NCBI GenBank assembly: GCA_026393675.1
Contig: JAPKZQ010000004.1
Span: 62,001 to 126,000 of the forward strand
Length of the DNA: 64,000 nucleotides
Direction of reading: 5' to 3'
Source of the DNA: Acidobacteriota bacterium
GTDB taxonomy: Bacteria > Acidobacteriota > Vicinamibacteria > Vicinamibacterales > JAKQTR01
Under the pieces are notes generated by a model that had not been told where the DNA came from, did not search any database, and saw only the letters and a list, made by a program, of their open reading frames with translations. How positions within the stretch are numbered: the first letter of the stretch is position 1; each line of letters opens with the position of its first letter. This document shows, one piece after another, positions 37,658 to 46,003 of the stretch. Made by a program: the position numbers and the translations under genes.

Positions 37658-40600
37658 CTACTTGATTGCCAGCCCCTTCCCCGCGTTCGCCTTGTTGAAC
37701 GCCGGCAGGTCCTTCTCCATCAGCGTGGCGTAGTCGCGTTCGGCTGCCGCCAGGTCCTTCTCCATCCAGGCGAGCGCTTCGAGCGACGCGTCGGTCGGCC
37801 GATGATCGGCTCCGCCCTGCACATCGCTGGCGCCGCCGCCCACCATGCCGCCGAGCCACACGAGGTTCAGATACACCTTGTAGGCCTCGACGTACCACTT
37901 GTCGTCGCTGTGCATCTCGGTGCGCGACAGCAACTGCAGCTCGATCGCCATCATCTTTTGATCGAGGGCGCGCAGGGCCTGCAGAGCGGCCTTCCTGCCA
38001 GCGTTGGCCTTCAGCAGATCCTCGATTTGCTTCCGCATCACTTCGATCTTGTTGATGATCGCGACGGTCCTGTTGATGTCGTTGCGAATCCGGATTTGCG
38101 CCGTGGTCGACTCCACCAGGTCGGTCAGTGGTGCCGGCAGTTTCGGATCCTTGAAGACGTCGAACGACCGCGGATACACCTGGTCTCCCACCGTCATGCG
38201 CACCAGATAGCGTCCGGGCGCCGCGATGGGCCCCTGCCGCTGCGGCCCCTGAATTCCCCAGTGCACGATGGGTCGCGTGTCACGTCCCTTGAAGCGTGCC
38301 TCCTCCCAGATGTGCGGGTTGTCTGGCGGAATCGTGCGCAGCTCCACCTGCGCTGGGCCGTCGTACCGCAGATCCCACGCGACGCGGTTGAGCCCGACAC
38401 GGCCGGATCCATCCAGCTTGCGAATGACGGTGCCGTTCGCATCGACGATCTCGAACTTGATGCGATCGATTGACGCGGCTTTGAGCGAGTAGAGGAACTC
38501 CGCGCTTCCGCCCCGCGCCAGCCGAGACGCGACGCGTGGCTGATACAGGAACGCCGGCGCCTTGTCGACACCCTGATCCTGCTGTTCGAGACGCGTGATG
38601 TCGCGCAGCAGGAACAGGCCGCGGCCATAGGTGGAGATGGCCACATCGTGCGCCTGCGGCTGCACGTCAATCCAGCTGACCGGCGCCGCAGGCAACCCCT
38701 CGTTGAGCGCGGTCCACGTCTTCCCATCGTCCATGGAGTAGTAGAACGCGTGGCCGGTTCCCGCGAACAGCATCCCCTTGCGATTCGGGTTCTCCGCAAA
38801 CGACAGGACATAGGCGAGCGGGTGCATCTTCGGGAGCGCGTCGCTGATCTTCGTCCACGTCTTCCCGAAGTCGGTGGTCTTGTAGATGAACGGTTCGCGA
38901 TTGTCCATCAGGTGGAGATCGACCGCGACGTACGCCGTCGCCGCGTCAAAGCGCGACGGCTCGATCTTCCGAACCGTTCCCCACACCGGCAGGCCCGCGA
39001 TGTTTTTCGACACGTTCGTCCATGCGCCGCCCCCATCACGCGTGTACCAGACCTGGCCGTCGTTGGTGCCGGCCCAGATGAGGCCCTTCTGGTTTTTCGA
39101 GGGCGCGATCGCGAACACGACTTCGCCGTAAAACTGGCCGAGGTTGTCGCCGATGATGCCGCCCGACGACACGATGCGCGTCGGATCCTGCGTGGACAGA
39201 TCCGGGCTGATGACGCTCCACGTCTGCCCCTGATCGCTCGTCTTGAAGATGACCTGGCAGCCGTAGTACACGGTCTCCTTCTCGAACGGATCAAATGCCA
39301 GCGGCGGTGTCCAGTGGCAGCGATACTTCGCCTTGTTCGGCTCCGAATCGAGCGTGTGGATCCACGGCGCCACCGATCGTGCAGTGCCAAGACGGTTGTC
39401 GAACCTGGTCACCTCGTTGCCGTAACAGGTGGCCCAGATGATGTCGGGGTTGCCCGGCAGCGGGATCGTGAATCCCGACTCGCAGCCGCCGATGTTCGGC
39501 TGCCAGGCCACGCCGCCACCGCCGCGTCCGCCTCCACCTCCCCCACCAGCCGCTTGCCCTGAGCTTGTCGAAGGGCCACGTCCAGCCTGCGCCGCCGAAT
39601 ACGACGGCACATTAGTGACGGGCACCGGTGACATGCTCGGCCCTCTCATCGTCCCATCGTCCTGCCGATTGCTGTAGAGCCAGTACGGCACCTGGTCATC
39701 AACCGCCACGTGGTACATCTGGCCGATTGGCAACACGACGCTGAAGAACGACTTCGCATGGTCGCGCGTGATACCCATGCCGCCATCGCCGGTCGCCACC
39801 CAGTGGTCGCCGTTGGTGGGATCGATCCAGATGTCGTGGCAATCGCCGCACCCGCCGCCGCCACCACCACCACCGCCGCCTGGCGGGAACGTCAAGCCGC
39901 CATCGGTTGAGCGGTGGAAGCTGCTGTTGGCGATGAGCACCTCGTTTTCGTTTTGCGGATTGACCTCGACGCGAATGTAGTAGCCCGCGCGGCCGATGAG
40001 CCGGCGATCCCAACTGACGACTTTCCACAAGTCGCCGCCGTCATCCGAGCGCCAGAGTGATCCCTGGTTGGGCGTTTGGATGAGGGCGAACATGCGCTTC
40101 GCGTTCGACGGCGCAATCGCGACGTCGATCTTGCCGACCGGTGAGATCGGGAGGCCGGGCGACGTGAGTTTCTGCCAGGTCGTGCCGCCGTCCTTCGATC
40201 GGTAGACCGCGCTGCCGGGTCCGCCGCTGAACATCGCCCACGTGTGCATCACCACTTCCCACGTGCCGGCGAGCAGCAGATTCGGGTCCTTCGGATCCAT
40301 GCTGAGGCCCGAGCATCCCGTGTCGGCGTTCACAAACAGCACACGCTGCCACGTCTTGCCGCCGTCGGTCGTGCGGAACACGCCGCGTTCCTCCTGCGGT
40401 CCGGTGGCGCGGCCGAGCGCGCACGCAAACACGATGTCGGGATTGGTCGGGTGGATGAGAATACGTCCGATGCGGCCGGTGTCCTTGAGGCCGACATTCG
40501 ACCAGGTCTTGCCGGCATCGGTCGATTTGTAGATGCCGTCGCCCATGATGTCGGCGTCGCGAATCGCCCACGCCTCACCGGTGCCTGCCAAGACGATGTC

Positions 40601-40930
40601 GTGGTTTGAGCGGGAGACGGCGAGCGCGCCAATCGCCTGGACGGGCTGGCCATCGAAGATCGGCTCGAACGACTGACCGCCGTCGGTGGTTTTCCAGACG
40701 CCGCCCGAGGCCGCGCCCGCGTAGTAGGTCTTCGTGTCGCCGGGAATGCCGGCGACGGCCGAAATGCGGCCGGAACTTGCGGGCCCCATGTAGCGGAACC
40801 GCAGAGGTTCGATGGTCGGGTCGGGGGCCGGGCCCCCGCCTCTGCCCTGAGCGTTGAGCGCAATGGCGAACAGAACAGCGAGCGTCGCGCCAATCGCGAG
40901 CCTCATGGCCGTTGTGGCTTTCGAGTGCAT
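37658..40930 (-). CDS. Large secreted BNR/sortilin-like beta-propeller protein (1)
   Basis: A 1090-residue exported protein, signal peptide to about residue 27 (ALNAQ). Repeated BNR/Asp-box blades run through residues 40-790: KTTDGGQSFEP, KSTDAGKTWSNV, RTTDGGKTWQRV, RSKDGGTTWQKL, KTSDQGQTWSVI, YTRDGGGAWTNV, KTTDFGKTWTKI and SMDDGKTWTAL. The fold resembles VPS10/sortilin propellers; glycosidase annotations of such proteins are not supported by catalytic residues here. A C-terminal coiled region follows (850-1060). A Gly-run (near 350) and a repeat-derived PSTSSGQA plus Gly tract (near 455) are inserted between blades. It lies 108 bp after the tricorn-like gene in the same direction. Confidence 0.85.
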   Translation of the reverse strand: MHSKATTAMRLAIGATLAVLFAIALNAQGRGGGPAPDPTIEPLRFRYMGPASSGRISAVAGIPGDTKTYYAGAASGGVWKTTDGGQSFEPIFDGQPVQAIGALAVSRSNHDIVLAGTGEAWAIRDADIMGDGIYKSTDAGKTWSNVGLKDTGRIGRILIHPTNPDIVFACALGRATGPQEERGVFRTTDGGKTWQRVLFVNADTGCSGLSMDPKDPNLLLAGTWEVVMHTWAMFSGGPGSAVYRSKDGGTTWQKLTSPGLPISPVGKIDVAIAPSNAKRMFALIQTPNQGSLWRSDDGGDLWKVVSWDRRLIGRAGYYIRVEVNPQNENEVLIANSSFHRSTDGGLTFPPGGGGGGGGGGCGDCHDIWIDPTNGDHWVATGDGGMGITRDHAKSFFSVVLPIGQMYHVAVDDQVPYWLYSNRQDDGTMRGPSMSPVPVTNVPSYSAAQAGRGPSTSSGQAAGGGGGGGRGGGGVAWQPNIGGCESGFTIPLPGNPDIIWATCYGNEVTRFDNRLGTARSVAPWIHTLDSEPNKAKYRCHWTPPLAFDPFEKETVYYGCQVIFKTSDQGQTWSVISPDLSTQDPTRIVSSGGIIGDNLGQFYGEVVFAIAPSKNQKGLIWAGTNDGQVWYTRDGGGAWTNVSKNIAGLPVWGTVRKIEPSRFDAATAYVAVDLHLMDNREPFIYKTTDFGKTWTKISDALPKMHPLAYVLSFAENPNRKGMLFAGTGHAFYYSMDDGKTWTALNEGLPAAPVSWIDVQPQAHDVAISTYGRGLFLLRDITRLEQQDQGVDKAPAFLYQPRVASRLARGGSAEFLYSLKAASIDRIKFEIVDANGTVIRKLDGSGRVGLNRVAWDLRYDGPAQVELRTIPPDNPHIWEEARFKGRDTRPIVHWGIQGPQRQGPIAAPGRYLVRMTVGDQVYPRSFDVFKDPKLPAPLTDLVESTTAQIRIRNDINRTVAIINKIEVMRKQIEDLLKANAGRKAALQALRALDQKMMAIELQLLSRTEMHSDDKWYVEAYKVYLNLVWLGGMVGGGASDVQGGADHRPTDASLEALAWMEKDLAAAERDYATLMEKDLPAFNKANAGKGLAIK
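39557..39575. repeat. Intergenic-type short repeat inserted in frame in a BNR gene
   Basis: CCCTGAGCTTGTCGAAGGG (plus strand) is translated on the minus strand as PSTSSGQA. The related CCTGAGCGAAGTCGAAGGG occurs in copies A and B of the dispersed repeat. It lies beside a poly-Gly tract, so the insert falls in a flexible loop. Confidence 0.75.
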
Positions 40931-41038
40931 GCCTGTATCCTCCGGGTTTCCCTATCTGCCGACAACCGGTTTCATCACCCGTTCTTGCGGCGAAATTGGG
41001 CCGCCGTGCGCAGGTGATGAGACCGTCTTTGATGTCAC

Positions 41039-44000
41039 CTATTTCCTCTTGCCCCACGTCGGCGGGGGCGGCTCCTTGATGGCGCGATCGACCGGCTTCG
41101 CCTTGAGCATGCGCAGCGCTTCCTGCACTGCGCGCTCGAGTTGCGGATCTTTGCCCGCAATCACGTCCTTCGGCCAGTTCTCGACGTCGACATCCGGCCC
41201 GACGCCCTCGTTTTCGACGGCCCACTTGTTGTCGCGCGAGAAGAACCCGCCGCGCGGGGCAATCATCGATCCGCCGTCGATGAAGGTCGGCGTGTCGGCC
41301 GTGTGCACGAGGCCTCCCCACGTGCGTTTGCCAACCAGCACGCCGATCTTGCGGTACCGGAACATGTACGGCATCAGGTCGCCGCCCGAGCCGGCCATCT
41401 CGTTGATGATCATCACCTTCGGCCCCCAGATGCCGGCCGCGGGACTGGTGAACGGATAGCGGTCGCCCGCCACGTTGTTGAAGTAGCCGTCGAAATCACG
41501 CTGGAGGACGTCGATGATGTAGTCGGCCGCCGATCCGCCGCCGTTGAATCGCTCGTCGATGATCGCGCCCTTCTTCTCCTGCTGCGCGAAGTAGTAGCGG
41601 TTGAAGCTCGCGTAGCCGGGCTGACCGGTATTCGGCACGTAGACATACGCCAACTGCCCATCGGAAAGCTTGTCGACCAGACGCCGGTTCGATTCGACAA
41701 AGGCCCGCGTCCGCAGCCCCTGTTCATTGGCGACCGGAACGACCGTTACCTGCCGCGAGCCCTCCATGACGGGCTTCGCGTTGATGGTGAGTACCGTCTG
41801 CCGGTTGGCCGTGCCATCGAGCAGGCGGTAGATGCTGTCGGGCGCCTTCAGTTCGACGCCGTTGATCGCGAGCACATAGTCGCCCACCGACACGTCCACG
41901 CCTGGTGACGCCAGCGGCGCGCGCAGGTCGGGATTCCAGTTCTCGTTGTCGTAAATCCTGGTGATCTTGTAGCGCTGGCTGTCGATGGCGAAATCGGCGC
42001 CGAGCAGGCCACCATAGACGGGCGGCACTTCTGGCATGTCGCCGCCGCGCACGTACGAATGCCCGATGGCGATCTCGGATCCCATGTTGTCGAGCAGGTA
42101 GTTCAGGTCGGCGCGGTGCATCGCGTACGGCAAGAGTGCGCCGTACATCTGCTTCATCTTCGGCCAGTCGGTGCCGTGCAGGTTGGGCACGTAGAGGTAG
42201 TCGCGCTGGTTGCGCCAGCCTTCGTTGAAGATCTGCTTGAACTCCTCTTTCGGCTCCAGGAACATCCGGAGCGTCGCCTCCAGACGACCCTGTCCGGGCT
42301 GCGGAGGCGTGCGGTCGGCATCGACCAGATACAGGCTGGGGCCACTGCCGCCCCCTGCCGCCGTGCCTCGGCCACCACCACCGCCACCGGCGCTGCGATA
42401 CACGAGTTTGCGGCCGTCCGCGCTGACGTCGTACGTGGCAACACCAGTGACAAACAGCGCAGCCTTGCGATCACTCAGGCGATAGCGCTGCAGCGTGGCA
42501 CCACCTCCACCGCCTCGCCCTCCGCCGCCAGCGGCCGCTGGAGGTTCGAGATAGAACACCGTACCGGCTACGCCTGGCCGCAGCAGCGTGTACGGCCGCT
42601 CTGGAACGCCGGGAACCGAGATGATGCGCTGCTGCACGCCGGCAAAATCAATCTCGACGATCACTGGCGTGCGCGGACCGCGTGCTGCCGGCGCAGGCTG
42701 ATCGCCGCCTGCTCCGCCAGCTTCAGCACTCGCCGCCTGCCCTGTGCCTGTCGACGAACCACCGCGACCTCCGCGGCCTGGGCCTGTCGACGGATCACCG
42801 GGCGCCGGCGCACTGCCCACGCCCTTGTCTTCGTCGCTCTCGGGCAGCAACGGGCTCGGGTCGCCTTTCTTCAGCACGGCAAAGTAGAGACCGAAGTTCG
42901 CCTCATGGTCGTACGACGTCATGTCGAGCCACTGCGATCGCAGCGCGAAGTCGGTCGACGCGAAGAACCACAGGTACTTGCCGCCCGCATCCCACACCGG
43001 GAACATTGCGTCGGCCAGTCCATCGGTCACCTGCTTGCTCTCGCCCGTCTCGATATTGCTCACGAAGATGGCGTGGTAGAGCGACCGCAACCGGCTCGAG
43101 TACGCCACCCACTTGGAGTCGGGGCTCCACGTGGGATTGAGCGTGCGTTGAGGCACCATCCACGGATCGGCTCCCACCACCTTGGCCTGCCCCGTCGCCA
43201 CGTCCAGCACCCACACCTTGAGATTGGTGTCGGTGAACATGATCTTCTTCGAATCGGGCGACCACGACGGCGTGTAGTAGTGCGTCGGGTTCTGGAGCGC
43301 GATCTCGCGGGGCGGCGTCAGGCCGTCCTGCGTCTCGATGACGAGCTTGTACTCACCCGACTTGTCACTGAAGTACGACACGAACTTGCCGTCGGGCGAC
43401 CAGGCCGGATCGCGTCCGGCCGAACCGCTCGCATGCGTCAGGTTGCGGACATCGCCTTTCTCTGCCGGGATCGTGAAGATCTCACCCCGCGCTTCGACGA
43501 CGACGCGCTTTCCGGTCGGCGAGAGGCTGATGTTGGTCATGCGGCTCGTGACGTCTTCCCATTTCGGCATCATCCACGGGAAATCGCCGGCCGCGCGGAT
43601 ATTGACGATGTGATCGCGCCCGCTCTTGGGGTCGAGTTCGTGGATGTTGCCCGCCTGCTCGAAGACCACCGCACCAGCGCCGGAGTCCATCGCCTTCACG
43701 TCGAAGTCCGTGAACTTCGTGACCTGCGCCAGTTTCTTCGCCTTCGTCTCGAACGACCACACGTTGGCGACGCCGTCACGATCGGAAATGAAGAATACCG
43801 TGTCGCCCACCCAGCACGGATCGACGTCCTTCGAGTCGGTCCACGGCGGCGAGATCAGGTCGTAGGTCTTGAGATCAACGATCCAGATCGGCCGGTTCTG
43901 CCCACCGCGGTAGTTCCGGCGCTCCTCGTCCCACGAGTTGTTCATCCGGTAGGCGATGCGCGCGCCGTCGGCGGAGATCTTCCCCTGGTAGGCTCTCGGC

Positions 44001-44470
44001 AGCGCCATCGGTTCCTCGACGCCGCCCTCGGCCGGCACCGTCCAGAAACGCGGCGCGCCGCTCGGCGACCACGTCGCCCGAGACGAGGCGAAGACCACGG
44101 ACTTACCGTCCGGCGTCCAGCCCTGGACCTGATCAGCGCCCGGATGCCACGTGAGCCGGCGTGGTTCGCCGCCCGCCGCAGGCACCACGTACGCGTCCGT
44201 GTTGCCGGCGTAGTCGGCGCTGAACGCGATCCACTTACCGTCGGGCGAGAAATGGGGATTGCTGGTCTGGCCCTGGAAGCTCGTGAGGCGGCGCGCCGAA
44301 CCGCCGGCGCGCTTGACCACCCAGATGTTGTTGGCATAGGCAAAGGCAATCTGCGTCGCGCTGACCGTGGGCGAGCGCAGCAGACGCGTAGACTCGTTGT
44401 CGGGTGCGGCAGCCAGCACCACCACGGCGACGAGAGACAGGACACCAAGCACCGCTCGAAGCTGACGCAT
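41039..44470 (-). CDS. Secreted tricorn-protease-like S41 peptidase
   Basis: A 1143-residue exported serine peptidase. Signal peptide 1-23. N-terminal six- and seven-bladed beta-propellers of WD40/PD40 type follow (about 30-560: SPDGKWIAFSADY, SPDGKFVSYFSDKS and SPDSKKIMFTD are repeats). Two Gly/Arg-rich stretches (about 570-600 and 655-720) occur, then a tricorn core with a PDZ domain (about 850-930) and the S41 catalytic domain: DERFNGGGSAADY and NEMAGSGGD with nucleophile Ser1028. Tricorn enzymes cut peptides into short fragments. The start ATG 44470 is preceded by AGGAGAGG. It is followed by the BNR protein, probably in one operon. Confidence 0.9.
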   Translation of the reverse strand: MRQLRAVLGVLSLVAVVVLAAAPDNESTRLLRSPTVSATQIAFAYANNIWVVKRAGGSARRLTSFQGQTSNPHFSPDGKWIAFSADYAGNTDAYVVPAAGGEPRRLTWHPGADQVQGWTPDGKSVVFASSRATWSPSGAPRFWTVPAEGGVEEPMALPRAYQGKISADGARIAYRMNNSWDEERRNYRGGQNRPIWIVDLKTYDLISPPWTDSKDVDPCWVGDTVFFISDRDGVANVWSFETKAKKLAQVTKFTDFDVKAMDSGAGAVVFEQAGNIHELDPKSGRDHIVNIRAAGDFPWMMPKWEDVTSRMTNISLSPTGKRVVVEARGEIFTIPAEKGDVRNLTHASGSAGRDPAWSPDGKFVSYFSDKSGEYKLVIETQDGLTPPREIALQNPTHYYTPSWSPDSKKIMFTDTNLKVWVLDVATGQAKVVGADPWMVPQRTLNPTWSPDSKWVAYSSRLRSLYHAIFVSNIETGESKQVTDGLADAMFPVWDAGGKYLWFFASTDFALRSQWLDMTSYDHEANFGLYFAVLKKGDPSPLLPESDEDKGVGSAPAPGDPSTGPGRGGRGGSSTGTGQAASAEAGGAGGDQPAPAARGPRTPVIVEIDFAGVQQRIISVPGVPERPYTLLRPGVAGTVFYLEPPAAAGGGGRGGGGGATLQRYRLSDRKAALFVTGVATYDVSADGRKLVYRSAGGGGGGRGTAAGGGSGPSLYLVDADRTPPQPGQGRLEATLRMFLEPKEEFKQIFNEGWRNQRDYLYVPNLHGTDWPKMKQMYGALLPYAMHRADLNYLLDNMGSEIAIGHSYVRGGDMPEVPPVYGGLLGADFAIDSQRYKITRIYDNENWNPDLRAPLASPGVDVSVGDYVLAINGVELKAPDSIYRLLDGTANRQTVLTINAKPVMEGSRQVTVVPVANEQGLRTRAFVESNRRLVDKLSDGQLAYVYVPNTGQPGYASFNRYYFAQQEKKGAIIDERFNGGGSAADYIIDVLQRDFDGYFNNVAGDRYPFTSPAAGIWGPKVMIINEMAGSGGDLMPYMFRYRKIGVLVGKRTWGGLVHTADTPTFIDGGSMIAPRGGFFSRDNKWAVENEGVGPDVDVENWPKDVIAGKDPQLERAVQEALRMLKAKPVDRAIKEPPPPTWGKRK

Positions 44471-44564
44471 CGCCCTCTCCTTTGTGGTTCGAGATTGCCC
44501 GCGGCTCATGCCCGCGACCCGGGCTATCCTACATCAGCCCGGGCATGTCGCCATGCGTACAATC

Positions 44565-44630
44565 GTAGGGGCAACCCCCGTGGTTGCCCCACCGGCGCGT
44601 GGCAGGGCGGCCACGGGGGGCCGGCTCTAC
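44565..44630. repeat. Dispersed hairpin repeat (copy 3 of 4)
   Basis: GTAGGGGCAAC-CCCCGTG-GTTGCCCC followed by GGCGGCC...GGCC: same layout as the copy at 32792-32857. It lies in the divergent spacer between the tricorn-like and cyanophycinase-like genes. Confidence 0.7.
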
Positions 44631-44803
44631 GTTTGCACGAACCGATCCCAGGGGGAACGGTGTCCGATCAAGCGACAACTCCCGTTGTTACCCACTGAAC
44701 GCCCCGCGTGTGCGGGTACGGTAGGATGCGCGGACACGAGCGAGGATTAACGACCCGGCGCAACGAGACACGCGAGGCTGGCCCGGGCTATTCGGAGGAC
44801 ATT

Positions 44804-45718
44804 ATGCGCAGACGATTCGTGATGGTGATCGCGGCCGCACTCGTTCTGGCCGCCAGTTATACCGGCCGCATCAGCGGCCAGGACGCGCCCGAATACGGCC
44901 CACCCAAAGGCACGCTGGTCATTGTCGGCGGCGGATCTCTGGAGGGCACCGGCATCTACGAGAAGTTCATCCAGCTCGCCGGTGGCCCCAACGGCTCGTT
45001 TGTCATCGTGCCCACCGCCGGCGGCAACAAGAACCCGGACGGCACGATCAGGGAATACAAGGAAGAACAGGTCGTCGCCGGCTGGCTCAAGCGTGGCGTG
45101 AAGAACGTCAAGATGCTCCACACCCACGATCCCAAGGTGGCCGACACCGAGGAGTTCGCGAAGATCCTGCGGACGGCCAACGCGGTGTGGTTTGATGGCG
45201 GCCGCCAATGGAACATCGTCGACTCCTACATGAACACGCTGACATACAAGGAATTCCACAAGGTCCTCGAGCGCGGTGGCGTGATCGGGGGCAGTTCGGC
45301 CGGCGCGACGATCCAGGGCGACTACCTGGTGCGCGGCGCCGTGGCCGGTGCGCAGATCATGATGACGCCGGAAAAGGAGCACGAACACGGGTTCGCCTTC
45401 CTGCGCAAATCCGCGATCGACCAGCACATCAACACGCGTATCCGGTGGGACGACCTCATCCAGGTGATCCAGAAGATGCCGAACCTGCTCGGGATCGGCC
45501 TCTCGGAAGGGACCGCGATCATCGTCACTGGCGACACGTTCGAGGTGGCAGGCAAGTGGAAGGTGGCCATCCACGACAACACGCGCCTGTATCAGCCGTG
45601 GGAGAAGCCGTACTACGTGCTGTCGGTGGGCGACGTCTACAACATGAAGACGCGAAAGATCGTGAAGCTTGGGACGGGCGCGGCGCCAGCACGCGGGGGT
45701 GCGCCTGGGGGATTCTAG
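44804..45718 (+). CDS. Secreted cyanophycinase-like S51 peptidase
   Basis: A 304-residue protein with signal peptide (1-28, ending RISGQ). The fold is that of the class I amidotransferase-like S51 family: TLVIVGGGSLEG, FVIVPTAGG, the nucleophile elbow GVIGGSSAGATIQGDYLV with Ser (about residue 166), and GIGLSEGTAIIV carrying the Glu. Cyanophycinases hydrolyse Asp-Arg polymers and relatives act on Asp-dipeptides; the true substrate here is unknown. CGGAGGA precedes ATG 44804 by 4-5 nt. The C-terminus ends in GGAPGGF. Confidence 0.87.
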   Translation: MRRRFVMVIAAALVLAASYTGRISGQDAPEYGPPKGTLVIVGGGSLEGTGIYEKFIQLAGGPNGSFVIVPTAGGNKNPDGTIREYKEEQVVAGWLKRGVKNVKMLHTHDPKVADTEEFAKILRTANAVWFDGGRQWNIVDSYMNTLTYKEFHKVLERGGVIGGSSAGATIQGDYLVRGAVAGAQIMMTPEKEHEHGFAFLRKSAIDQHINTRIRWDDLIQVIQKMPNLLGIGLSEGTAIIVTGDTFEVAGKWKVAIHDNTRLYQPWEKPYYVLSVGDVYNMKTRKIVKLGTGAAPARGGAPGGF

Positions 45719-45726
45719 GGTCCCGC

Positions 45727-45899
45727 GGGAGGACGGCTTCCGAAGCGGCCCCTCGAACCAAGCCGACAGCGAAGTCTGCAAAACGCACCGATAGGGCCAG
45801 GACAGGTAGCGCGAATAGCGCGACCGTCAGGTCGGCGACCCGTCCCGGCAAGGTGCGTTTTGCCGGCTTGTGTGAGCGGGGACGCGAAGGAACCGTCGC
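45727..45899. repeat. Dispersed repeat, copy C (lacks the 25-bp module)
   Basis: GGGAGGACGGCTTCCGAAGC, GGCCCCTCGAACCAAG, CGACAGCGAAGTCTGCAAAACG, CGTCCCGGCAAGGTGCG and TGAGCGGGGACGCGAAGGAA match copies A and B. The CCTGAGCGAAGTCGAAGGGC block with flanks present in A and B is absent, leaving AGCGAAGTCTGCAAAA. Confidence 0.8.
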
Positions 45900-45960
45900 C
45901 CCGCGGGCTGGACCAGGTACCGCTGGCGGATTCGAGAAGCCGAGGAACGCGTACAAACCG

Positions 45961-45988
45961 AGGGGCGGGCACAGGGGCCCGCCCCTAC
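45961..45988. repeat. Dispersed hairpin repeat (copy 4 of 4, short)
   Basis: AGGGGCGGGC-ACAGGGG-CCCGCCCCT: one hairpin of the family seen at 32792, 34299 and 44565, lying 15 bp downstream of the S9 peptidase stop. Confidence 0.6.
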
Positions 45989-46003
45989 GAATCCATCTTC
46001 TTA

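Noticed and set aside
42059-44698. 879-codon plus-strand frame opposite the tricorn-like gene
   Set aside because: No domain, improbable Arg/His content, and the minus strand encodes a complete S41 enzyme with signal peptide and catalytic Ser.
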